From: Rodentolepis nana
Taxonomy: Eukaryota; Platyhelminthes; Cestoda; Cyclophyllidea; Hymenolepididae
Reading direction: 5' to 3'
Assembly: GCA_900617975.1 (NCBI GenBank)
Contig: UZAE01002042.1
Location: 1-10,519 of the forward strand
DNA length: 10,519 nt
Positions 1 through 8,341 of the stretch are shown here, in pieces; position 1 is the stretch's first letter; the number at the start of each line of letters is the position of its first letter. Below the pieces are notes generated by a model. That model was not told where the DNA came from, did not search any database, and saw only the letters and a program-made list of their open reading frames with translations. Position numbers and translations under genes: made by a program.

Positions 1-293
1 AAAACTAGCCCGGAATCAGTTACAATAGGCATAAACCTCTGAACAAAAGCTTAATTGAGTAAGTGCTTAACATTACTCCAAGCATAAAACTCACAATCTT
101 GTTAGATTTTAGCCATTTTACAAAATTTGGAATTAATTTTTAATTCGATTGATACACGCGTAAGTTCTTTCTTTAATTTCTTTCCCATGAAAAATATACT
201 TTAACAGCAATCGGGGAGAATAATTTGGTACACCTGAGGATAACCATTGGTCTTGATCCTCGCGCACTGGTTGCTCACAAATTCGATTTCCAC
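1..293. other. Unassigned flank before SINE copy 1
   Basis: This is AT-rich sequence with no gene or repeat that can be supported. The stretch at 240-290 is slightly richer in GC but does not match the tRNA head of the SINE family, and the target-site duplication at 294-304 excludes it from the element. Confidence 0.6.
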
Positions 294-304
294 TTTCCAA
301 TTAC

Positions 305-638
305 GGGGTGTGAGATAGACTTACCTCCACGCGGTGCACCCTGGGCAACGTATACTCATACGGCAAAAGAGTCTATTAACCGGCATTTGACTTCTGACTT
401 CAAAATACTATGGCCCAACTGCTTGTCATATTCGACTCCTTTCACAGTACTCATCTTACCTTTTTCCCTACCTTTATGTCTGTCTACCTCTTTTACATCT
501 GTGAATCGCTCTTCTGTTCCCCGCCCCTCGACTTTCTGCTACTTTAATTAACCTTCCCTCTGTGAAGCCCGAAGTCAGCTAAATGGCTAATGATAGCTAT
601 CAAAACGTCTGCCATTTGATATAAATAAATAAATAAAT
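305..638 (+). repeat. SINE copy 1 (5' end at GGGGTGTG, no tRNA head)
   Basis: This is the only plus-oriented copy of the six-member repeat family. It starts at GGGGTGTGAGATAGAC, runs through the shared words CACCCTGGGCAACGTATACT and CATCTGTGAATC, and ends in the tail ATATAAATAAATAAATAAA. It is flanked by an 11-bp direct repeat with one mismatch, TTTCCAATTAC (294-304) and TTTCCTATTAC (639-649), which fits a target-site duplication. It carries more scattered substitutions than the copies at 7922 and 10068, so it is probably older. The CACGTG of the consensus is mutated to CACGCG. A 108-codon open frame from 225 runs across it, but that frame is a translation of flank plus repeat and not a credible gene. 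Confidence 0.88.
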
Positions 639-887
639 TTTCCTATTACTGTGATAAAACCTATTTCAACAATTCCCCATCTGCCCGCGTTTAAATATAT
701 GCTCCTTTGTTTTATTAACAAGCATGCTGATGCAGAATTACTAAACTTTAAATCGTTTAGCAAATAGTTTCAAGTTCTCCGAGTGGCCATTTACACGCCA
801 TTACTTTAAAAGTTAAATACTATTTCAGCAAATTCGGACTTTATTTTTTTAATTTACTTGATAATGGCAGTTTGCTAATCAAAAATA

Positions 888-1161
888 AAAAAATTATTTA
901 TCTATTTATTTAAAATGGCAGGCATTTCGATAGTTATCATCAAAGTGAGAAAATTTGAGAAGAGGGACAGAGAAGTGATTCACATATGTAAGAGAGACAG
1001 ACAGACACAAAAGTAGAGAAAAAGGTAAGACGAGTACTTTGGAAGTGGTGTAATATGACATAGTGTCTGGTCATAGTAGATAGAAGTGAGAGGTCAACCG
1101 CCGGTATGAATATACTTTGCCCAGGGTGCACCACGTGGAGGTAAGTGTATTGCACACCCCA
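888..1161 (-). repeat. SINE copy 2 (internally deleted, no tRNA head)
   Basis: This is a minus-oriented copy with its tail at 888-920 (A-run plus ATTTATCTATTTATTT) and its head at CACACCCC, 1153-1160. It is flanked by a perfect 11-bp direct repeat AATCAAAAATA at 877-887 and 1162-1172, which defines the insertion. It lacks about 48 bp present in copies 5 and 6: the stretch from the TTAGCCC word through the GAACATCA word is missing, leaving GTTATCAAAGTG. It also lacks a shorter piece around the word ACTTTTTGCC near 1104. The CACGTG motif at 1132-1137 is intact. Confidence 0.88.
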
Positions 1162-1172
1162 AATCAAAAATA

Positions 1173-2447
1173 TATCGACGCTGTTACTGGAAGTGTTTTC
1201 AGTACTTGACTTGGGTGTGCTGGAAACACAACTTTAACATGACGAAAGCAGAAGTTTCTCGATAAATCGATGCTCAAAACCAGGATGTCCAGTCAACGGT
1301 CAAAACCAGTAAATGGTAATATTACCAGAAAGTGTATATTATGCCCAAATTCCTCACCTATAATCAGATAATTCTAAATAAAGGTGTTCCATGCAATATG
1401 TCTGTGTCCCCAATGAATTTTCGCTACCCTAGCTAATCCTTGGAGCCTTTCCAAACGTAGGAGAATCTGCCATAGAGATTACTGCTTATAGTCATGTCTT
1501 ATTAGTGCAGCGATTCGATACATGTGAAACGAAGGCATCTTGATGTCAACCTTGATAGATATTTACACCCCTACATTCCCCTTCCACAAGCATATATTTT
1601 CTTCGGTAAAAGTTTAAAACCTTTTCTTACGAAATAAAACAATAATTTCGTTTAGAGAAAAACAGAGAATCAAATATCAAGCGTCACTTTCACCCCATAG
1701 TTCATCCGCTGTCAGTTTAGGAAGTGAAATTTAAACTCTCCATTCATTTCTCATAGTTATATTTCGTTCAGTTTTCGGTCCATTGAATTAATGAGTAATA
1801 TATTTTTCACATGAAATTTTGGAGCAATTATTTTATAAATAGATACATTAAATAGAGGGTGGTTAATAAAATAACCAGCCAAACGAGGGCATCTAGCTTT
1901 ATTTACGGTGTAAATAAGCAATATGGTCTTCAATGCTATGTTTTTAGGAAAATAATAAAAATTCATTTTACAATTTTGCAAAGGAGAATCTATTTGAAAT
2001 CCAGTAGAAATAATTAAGATTGGTAGACAAGAAAGTGAAACAGAAATCAAGGCTGCTTGAAATAGTCTGCCTAACAAGTGAGTGTAAGACACAGGTGAGT
2101 TTGCCATAAACTTTTAATCAACATGAGTGGAGTTGTCTATGAAGGTCACATAAAGTACTCTTGCAGAGGCTGCTTGAACCTAAATGCAAAAAATTGCATT
2201 TATTGACCCCTGAGTAATCATGTGAGCTCCACAAGTCTTTTTGACAAATATTTTAAGTTTCGTTTACCTATGTCTTCTAAGTGCTTATATTATTGGCTAA
2301 AAGTTATTTAATCAATTAGTTATTCCTATTTTTCTTCAGTTAATTAGTTGACATTTTAAATTGGTTCACTGTGTCTAAGCAACTATACTGGAAAGAGCTA
2401 ATAGATGGTAGGGAAGTGTGTTTTATCATTGAAGAAGATAAAAATTC

Positions 2448-2449
<2 letters not shown>
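1173..2449. other. Unassigned AT-rich DNA
   Basis: No supported gene is present. It holds a perfect 14-bp palindrome TGGTAATATTACCA (1314-1327), a repeated word TCAAAACCAG on either side of 1290, and the 116-codon minus-strand open frame described separately. No trace of the SINE family was seen. Confidence 0.55.
1757..2107 (-). CDS. Unrecognised 116-codon open frame, probably chance
   Basis: ATG at 2107 opens 116 codons with a hydrophobic N-terminal part (LFQAALISVSLSCLPILIIS, residues 15-34) that could form a membrane segment. The remainder is rich in Ile, Asn and Lys, as expected for AT-rich random sequence. No domain is recognised and no splice or promoter context supports it. A GT-containing, donor-like word overlaps the start region only on the opposite strand. 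Confidence 0.12.
   Translation of the reverse strand: MANSPVSYTHLLGRLFQAALISVSLSCLPILIISTGFQIDSPLQNCKMNFYYFPKNIALKTILLIYTVNKARCPRLAGYFINHPLFNVSIYKIIAPKFHVKNILLINSMDRKLNEI

Positions 2450-2480
<31 letters not shown>
2450..2480. repeat. (TA)n dinucleotide microsatellite
   Basis: This is an uninterrupted TA repeat of about 15 units between AAAATTCGG and GGTTCACATT. No family repeat adjoins it. Length is likely to vary between individuals. Confidence 0.97.
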
Positions 2481-2482
<2 letters not shown>

Positions 2483-3554
2483 TTCACATTCCCCAATTGG
2501 TGTAAAATTGCATTCATGACCAGTTGTTAGTTGGGTCTTTCTGGTACCTCAAAAAAGCTGCACCACACAGCCAGTTATTTACAGACTGCGCAATTACCAT
2601 AACAATTTTTTGCTAAAGGCTGTGCTCGGTATATCATGCTAACATAAGCATATCAAAATTCAGAACTCCGGCGCCCAAAATGTTTACTTCATGATTAGTA
2701 TTTGGAAATTATTCTAAGGCATTACCACTTACATTCTTCCAACTTTTTTTTCTAATATTACTTTCAGTCAAAATGTTTTTTTTCTACTACCACAGAATTC
2801 CAGTGCTTGAATTAGTCTCTGTTGCTTTCTACAAAATGCCTCTCTTTCCATAATGCTTCACGTGATAATTGTTCTCTTTTATCATACACTGAATGGACCA
2901 ATTAAAATGCCACCCAATAATTGAAATAAAGGCCAAAGATGAGTTGTTCTCAATAATATTATCACTTCAAACAGTATGTTCTTAAATTGTAATGAATAAA
3001 GCACAACAAAATCTATGAAATTAACCCACATAAAATGTGAAATTCACGAAGCTCATTTACCTAAACAGTACAATTGTGACCAAAACCAATTCTACCGTTA
3101 GTTCATTCAATAAGCCCAAATTAACTTCCTACAGGAAGTGAATTTTAAAACAAAACAATCGCCTTTGTGCTAAGGTGAAATTCCTAAAGACAACTCATTT
3201 GTTCAGGAATTTTTCATTTTGTATCTACAAGACGACAATGCTAAAGCAAGAGATTCGTCCAATTATTAATTTATTTTAGATCTGTGTACGTTAATAAAAC
3301 TGAAAAGTAAGTGCGATTTGTACAGATTCGCAGTTTTCGAACTTTTACTCCTGGAACCAGCAAATTCACGCATATCTAACCCTTCGAAACTTCCAGTCTT
3401 GACAATCTGAGCTGTTGTGATTGATAAAATGCTATAACCATGCATTACATAAACGTTGTTTACGTTTTTAAAATTTATGTCCATTGAAAACAGGAAATAT
3501 TATAATTGTTATTATGATGGTATTTCCCTATTCACTGAACAATTATCCTAACAG
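2481..3554. other. Unassigned AT-rich DNA
   Basis: No supported gene is present. A 72-codon minus-strand open frame at 3266-3484 (contains TAQIVKTGSFEGLDMREFAG) has fairly ordinary protein composition but no recognised domain and no supporting context. Homopolymer T runs occur near 2745 and 2777. Confidence 0.55.
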
Positions 3555-3580
3555 ACGAATAGCTTGCCACTTTAATATAA

Positions 3581-3892
3581 TTATTTTATGTAGTTAAGAT
3601 ACCATTGTTAGTTATCGTAAGCCTCTTTAGATGAATTCGGCCTCTGTGGAGGGAAGAACATCAAAGTCACAAGAATTCGAGAGGGGGCAATAGAAGAGTG
3701 ATTCACAGATGTAAAAGAGGCAGACACAAAGGTAGGGAGTAGGGTAAAGTGAGTACTCTGGGAGTGGTGGAATATCACATACAGTGGGATCAGAGTAGTT
3801 TGAAGTCAACTGCCTGTTTATTGACCTTTTTGCCGTATGAGTTTACGTTGCCCGGGTTGCTCCAAGTAGAGGTAGGTCAATCGCACACCCCA
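3581..3892 (-). repeat. SINE copy 3 (diverged, no tRNA head)
   Basis: This minus-oriented copy shows the family words GATTCACAGATGTAAAAGAG, GAGTACT, ACTTTTTGCC-like and GTTGCCCGGG, and ends at the head word CGCACACCCCA. The tail side is badly eroded. GTTATCGTAAGC at about 3611 aligns with GTTATCATTAGC of other copies, and TTATTTTATG at 3581 probably represents the old tail. A 7-bp direct repeat ACGAATA at 3555-3561 and 3895-3901 is a possible target-site duplication but is too short and too far from the visible tail to be sure. The left boundary is approximate. Confidence 0.8.
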
Positions 3893-3901
3893 GTACGAAT
3901 A

Positions 3902-4579
3902 TATGAGTACAAAAAACAAGATGACTAGAAATAGCAAATCGTTCGAGGATTTTCTAAATAATCTGAGGAGTTTAATATTGTCAATTGACCCTAACCCATC
4001 AGAACATGAAAATGTGTGAAATTTTTTAAGTAAGAACCAAAAAGTAGCATCTACTTCACAATCGCCAACTTTCAAAACCATTCGCTCTTAGCTCTATTGT
4101 CTGGAAAATATATTTTATTGATTAAAGCTCTTTAACACGAAATTTCCTACATGATAATTAGTGGCCTTTGTTTCAGTAAAGGGGTGAGCTACATTTGGTT
4201 ATAATATTTTGAATTAGAGCAAATATTGATGACAAAGCTCATTTTGGTACCTTAATTTTTATAATTCAGTAGACGAGTAAATTTTTGATTGATTATCTGG
4301 TTTCTACTATCATATTTTTGGGTTTTAACAAATTGTGAATAGCTCATATATATATCGTTGGAAGAAAGGAATCTTAATGTAAATAACCTTTAAAAATGAA
4401 TTAATATTAAATCTTACGCACACAGATAAGAGGAAAGTTACACGTTTTCAATCCATTTCTATATTTGAGGTTATTTTGATCCATTGTTTACCTTGATTTG
4501 CTCATAGGTTATCTAATCATTGATGAAATTATTGGTAGTCGTTGAAAATTTGATTAATGAGTGATTTCAGGGATCTCGA
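3902..4579. other. Unassigned AT-rich DNA between SINE copy 3 and gag
   Basis: An 87-codon minus-strand open frame (3818-4081) starts here but its C-terminal part is a translation of the SINE, so it is not called. Nothing below the gag stop at 4580 resembles protease, reverse transcriptase or an LTR. Confidence 0.55.
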
Positions 4580-5284
4580 TTAGTAGTAATCTTGTCTAAT
4601 TGGGCATTGTGACGCGGCTCGTGGTCTTCGACTGGCACTTCTTCTGTTAAACCTTCCAGATCTTTGCCTCCATCCTTGACGATTTTGCTGATGGAAATTT
4701 TGTTGTGGTAGTTGAGATTGCGGATGATTAAAATTTTGTGGCGGAATAAAATTCTGCTGTAGTTGGCGCCTTGAGAGCATATCACCGAACGATGCTTCCA
4801 TAGCTTGCTGCTCCGACTTGATAGCAAGCACTCTATCCGCCATTTGGACCAATTGATCTAGCGATGCAACTTCCTTCACTGGTTCAAGAATTGACCTCAC
4901 GGCTGGTGGTAGGAATGGTATTAACATTTCCTTTAAAGCTGTCTCATCGGCTTCCATGGATTTTTCATACATCGCCATTCGAATTCGATTGAGTATCACT
5001 GACGGTGTCTCATCCCTGTCATTTCGCCACTGAGGTGTTTGACTTCGCTCTATCAGGGTTGTTTTCAACCGGTCATAGGGACGTTTAGGGTCGGGATTTA
5101 GGACTAGATCACTTAACCGACAGGAGTCCTCAGGCCTGAGCAATGCAAGAACACAGGAGTATCGAGCATGCTGATTGTGGATCCCATATGCTGCGAACTG
5201 GGATTCACAAGCCGCGAACCAGAGTTCAACTTGATCTGGCCAAAAAGCAGGAAGGCGTATACGTGCAATAGGCGGGCGCTGCAT
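4580..5284 (-). CDS. gag: Gag-like protein of a CsRn1/Kabuki-type Gypsy retrotransposon (gag remnant)
   Basis: This is a 234-codon uninterrupted frame starting at the ATG at 5284; an in-frame TTG six bases upstream is not needed. Residues 11-35 hold LPAFWPDQVELWFAACESQF and then YGI, the P-x-F-W...WF...E-x-F pattern of the N-terminal Gag domain in CsRn1/Kabuki-type elements. Around residues 70-80 PKRPYDRLKTTLIER follows. Near residues 120-155 there is LIPFLPPAVRSILEP and LDQLVQMADRVLAI, the usual L..LP..V..IL...L..L..MADR signature of this Gag group. The C-terminal third is rich in Gln, Asn, Pro and Arg, as expected for a nucleic-acid-binding tail, but the CHCC/CCHC zinc knuckle normal for this group is absent. 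Neither protease nor reverse transcriptase sequence follows on the minus strand below 4580. The frame is therefore a truncated element or, less likely, a retained host copy. Gag proteins of this kind form the cytoplasmic particle that packages element RNA. Confidence 0.8.
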   Translation of the reverse strand: MQRPPIARIRLPAFWPDQVELWFAACESQFAAYGIHNQHARYSCVLALLRPEDSCRLSDLVLNPDPKRPYDRLKTTLIERSQTPQWRNDRDETPSVILNRIRMAMYEKSMEADETALKEMLIPFLPPAVRSILEPVKEVASLDQLVQMADRVLAIKSEQQAMEASFGDMLSRRQLQQNFIPPQNFNHPQSQLPQQNFHQQNRQGWRQRSGRFNRRSASRRPRAASQCPIRQDYY

Positions 5285-5384
5285 TTCCAATAAACAAATA
5301 AATTTTGGGAATTTTGTGATCCCATTTTATGTTAGAGAACGTGTGATCTATCAGGTGGGATATCAGCTCGTTGCCATACTTTCA

Positions 5385-5392
5385 CTTATATA
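5385..5392 (-). promoter_or_regulatory. Possible TATA box upstream of the gag frame
   Basis: TATATAAG on the minus strand lies about 100 bases upstream of the gag ATG. In Gypsy elements the promoter sits in the 5' LTR, so this could mark an LTR remnant between the gag and SINE copy 4. No paired LTR or clear tRNA primer-binding site is visible, and such motifs are common by chance in AT-rich DNA. Confidence 0.2.
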
Positions 5393-5590
5393 TTCTTTGA
5401 TTATAGTGCAAATCACATAGGTGTTCATTAAAATTAAGTGGAATTGAAGTGAGGGAAGAAGGTATTCGCATCGATTTTTTAAAATAGTCATTACAGTAGA
5501 TGTAAGTCATATATGAAATTATGCCACGTGTGCAGAAATGAAAGTTCAATTCATTTAGAATGTTGACCCTTAGATTCAGAGCTTTTGAAT

Positions 5591-5898
5591 CTATTCATAT
5601 TAAATTCCAGGCCCAATAATAGTTATCACTTTTCCTTCAGTTGACTTCGGGCTTCACAGGGAAAAGGAAAACCAAATTCACAAAAAGTCGGGAGGGGGGG
5701 GACAAAAGAGTGATTCACAGATGTAAGAGACAGATACAAAGGTAGAGAAAAGACTAAGGTAAGTACTGTGGAAGTGGTCGAATATGACACGCAGTAGGGC
5801 CATGGTAGTGTGAAGTCAGAAGTCAATCGCTGATTTATCGACTTTTTGGTGTATGAGTATACGGTGCCCAGGTTGTACCACGTGGAGGTAAATCTTTC
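5591..5898 (-). repeat. SINE copy 4 (5'-truncated, diverged)
   Basis: This minus-oriented copy has its tail end at CTATTCATATTAAATTCCAG, which aligns with the TATTTATATCAAATGGCAG of copy 5. It continues through GTTATCACTTTTCCTTCAGTTGACTTCGGGCTTCACAG, the GATTCACAGATGTAAGAG core and the CCACGTGGAGGTAAATC head region, and then loses similarity at about 5898. It is therefore a few bases shorter at the head than copies 1-3. No clear target-site duplication was found. It contains a G-run (GGGAGGGGGGGGA) near 5690-5701, where other copies have a shorter purine tract. Confidence 0.82.
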
Positions 5899-6685
5899 AA
5901 ATGCTCTTGGCTATAAAAGTGGAATATAAACAGGAAGAATAAGGTGCTATTTTTCTCCTACTTGAAGCCGGAAGTCAAATGCTAAAGACTGAGTATTAGT
6001 ACCTAGTAAGGAGAACTCGTACTTATGCGAAGTTGGACGTCTCTTTGAACAGATGTTCAACTGAAATAAGACTAGTGTAGCACTAACTTCATTAACTGCC
6101 AAATTTTGATATGGAAATTGGTAACAGTGTTAACAGTAATAGAGGGACATGCATTCTTTTCTCACTATATCCAACCCCTCTTCTGTTCTGACTTAAATTG
6201 CGAAAACCGTGTCTGAAATTGTCTGTAAAAGCCTTAAGAAATTGCTTGCTTCTGATATTTTGTGTCACATAAATAAGCATGAAAGCTGACCAAGGATAAA
6301 AGAAATTTCTGGCATAGAATTGATGACAGCATTCAACCAGACTTCATAGGATTTCGGTTTTGGACAGATGTATAGATGAGTTTGACTTAATTTTTATGTA
6401 AGACATAAATGATTAAAACGGCATTAAGTTCAGTGTGAGCTTTCCCGAAAAATTTCTTTGAAAAAAGGTAGGATAGATTAAGAGTACCTGATAGGGACCC
6501 TGTTGTTCCCATTCCTATTAGTCAATTTACCGCACCATTTCCCCAATCAATTTAATCTCGACTGTAACTAATATGCACATACCTATACGAATCTTTTAAT
6601 AAATATCATCTCTATTAGTAAAAGGGTTGACATTCATCGATTAATATGCTATGAAAAATGTCACTAAATGGGTTAATAATTAATC
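5899..6685. other. Unassigned AT-rich DNA
   Basis: No supported gene is present. A 62-codon minus-strand open frame at 6092-6280 starting MLIYVTQNIRSKQFLKAFTD has an ATG but no recognised domain or context. Multiple stops occur in the other frames. Confidence 0.5.
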
Positions 6686-6792
6686 TTGTCAAAAAAGGTA
6701 GATCTAGGTGAGATTCGAGGATGCCACGGCACTACCCGAAGAAAAAAAAACTTGTCAAATGAGAAGCCTAAAAATTACCCTTTGATGTTAGC

Positions 6793-6954
6793 TTACAAAT
6801 GTCTAGTTTTTGGGTTACGAAAGCAGGTCACCTTCAAAGATTCAACTTTCGCGATTCGTCTCTTGCGTTAGAGCAAATGTTTGTCTACAACGCGGAGTGC
6901 TTCCTTACTAATATTTTTTAAGCAAGAAAAGTCAGTTTTCATGATCAAATACAT
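6793..6954 (-). pseudogene. Short open minus-strand stretch of uncertain meaning
   Basis: An ATG at 6954 opens 28 codons containing LKNISKEALRVVDKHLL. After a TAA (6868-6870) the same frame continues for 24 codons, starting RKRRIAKVESLKVT. It lies just downstream of the interrupted frames at 6998-7368 and could be their continuation. The plus strand over 6686-6871 is also open for 61 codons without a normal start codon, so assignment to either strand is weak. Confidence 0.18.
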
Positions 6955-6997
6955 TTTTTTCCTTTTCTTTAGTGGTTGCAAACGTAAGTGGAGCAGG

Positions 6998-7368
6998 TTA
7001 GAGTTCTACGTCATCAAAGTTTTGTAAGCCGTGTTCACTCAATGGAAACTCCATCTTAGTGTAATCTAAAAGATTTTTGAAATACTCCAATTGTTTCATT
7101 TGCTTTCTACCAACATTTTTTGGACTCTTTTGGAGGAACCGTATTCCGCTTTAGGGGATTCGATAAGAATTGCTTGAATTTAGTCCATTTTATCTCTCGC
7201 GGGGACAATTCCATGCAAGTTGCCTGCTTGTTTAGTCTTGGAATTTACTTTATTCACTTGACGTAAGGGAACTGGCTGTACTTTTTTGAACACACCCACC
7301 GCATTTAAATCAATTTCGCTCCAGTCTTGAGAGGCCGACACGTGTACGGCATCATGGATGTCAAAAAT
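6998..7368 (-). pseudogene. Interrupted protein-like minus-strand reading frames, possible decayed exon
   Basis: On the minus strand a good splice-acceptor-like sequence, GTCTCTCTTTAG, ends at 7369. It is followed by 62 open codons (7368-7183) with protein-like content such as DIHDAVHVSASQDWSEIDL. A TAA at 7180-7182 interrupts, then 27 more open codons follow in the same frame (including KAEYGSSKRVQKML) up to a TGA at 7096-7098. In the overlapping next frame 50 open codons (7150-7001) read VGRKQMKQLEYFKNLLDYTK, then MEFPLSEHGLQNFDDVEL, and end in TAA at 6998-7000. The base composition is visibly less AT-rich than the surroundings. The family is not recognised. The stops and shift suggest a pseudogene or an old element remnant; chance open frames cannot be excluded. 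Confidence 0.35.
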
Positions 7369-8287
7369 CTAAAGAGAGACTTTTATTTATAACATTAATT
7401 AGAATTAATAAGTGACAAGTATGAGTTAACTCAGCTTTTCCATTTGCAGTTACAATAAACAAATAATAAAAAATTGTTTAAATCTTCAAATTTTTGGGAT
7501 TATTTAACCGCTTGAAAATGGAATCCAGAATAATGAACATATCAATAAACATATTCCTATTTTATACCATTCGGACAAGCAAATGCCTTGCTGTATTGAG
7601 GAACAAACAGCTTTTCAGAATGAGCGTAGATATTTGCTCTGTGGGATTAGAGACTTTCCCTTGTTTTAACAAAGATGAACTAAATCCATTGAAGAGTGGA
7701 ATGTGAGGTAACCACAATAGAAATAGGAAATCCTATTTAATTAAAAATATCGAGACTCTTTTGAAACGTCTCGGTGTCTACATTCAAATTATTTCAAAGT
7801 AGGCGAGGACTCTAACCCAAACTCCGCCTGTCATATTAGATTCATGCAAACTTGCCAAGCAAATAAGTCATTTAGTTGAATTCATACTTTCTACGATATA
7901 TTCAGTTGTGTATCTTCCAGGTATTTATTTATTTATATCAAATGGTAGGCGTTTTGATAATTATCATTAGCCCTTTAGCTGACTTCGAGCTTCACAGAGG
8001 GGAGGAACATCAAATTGAAAAAAATTCGAGAGGGGTAAAAGAAGAGTGATTCACAGATGTAAAAGAGACAGACATACATAAAGGCAGAAAATGGGTAAGA
8101 TGGATACTGTGGAAGTGGTCGAATATGACATACAGTGGAGTGCTGGTAGTTTGAAGTCAGAAGTCAACTGCCGATTAATGGACTTTTTTGCCGTATGATT
8201 ATACGTTGCCCAGGGGGCAACACGTGGCGGTAAGTCTATCGCACACCCCAAACGGGCGCAGTGAAGGACAGGAAGCTAGCAGAGCGT

Positions 8288-8298
8288 GGTTTCGATCC
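8288..8298 (-). promoter_or_regulatory. Pol III box B of the SINE head
   Basis: The minus strand reads GGATCGAAACC. This is the initiator-tRNA form of box B (general form GGTTCGANNCC) with the A replacing T that is normal for eukaryotic initiators. Its spacing of about 31 bases from box A is typical of tRNA genes. Confidence 0.75.
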
Positions 8299-8329
8299 AC
8301 GGACCTCTGGGTTATGTGCCCAGCACTCT

Positions 8330-8341
8330 CCCACTGCGCCA
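8330..8341 (-). promoter_or_regulatory. Pol III box A of the SINE head
   Basis: The minus strand reads TGGCGCAGTGGG, which matches the tRNA box A pattern TRGYNNARNNGG at every fixed position. With box B it would form a type 2 internal promoter able to drive the SINE. The function is inferred. Confidence 0.75.

Noticed and set aside
239..290. tRNA-like head upstream of SINE copy 1
   Set aside because: The GATCCTCGCGC stretch does not fold or align as a tRNA, and the duplication at 294-304 places it outside the element.
225..551. 108-codon plus-strand open frame
   Set aside because: Most of it is a translation of SINE copy 1. The same residues appear in other copies' frames with stops, and the start is not an ATG.
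3937..3970. Hammerhead ribozyme core, as found in some schistosome SINEs
   Set aside because: CTGAGGAG and TGATGA words occur here and at 4521, but there is no matching CTGANGA plus GAAA core with stems in either orientation.
4567..4827. 86-codon minus-strand frame overlapping the gag 3' end
   Set aside because: It is a shadow of the gag frame in another phase. I looked for a zinc knuckle here and found none.
5113..5325. 70-codon minus-strand frame starting MGSQNSQN
   Set aside because: It is out of phase with the gag frame, which has the recognisable motifs. An upstream frameshifted gag start is possible but unsupported.
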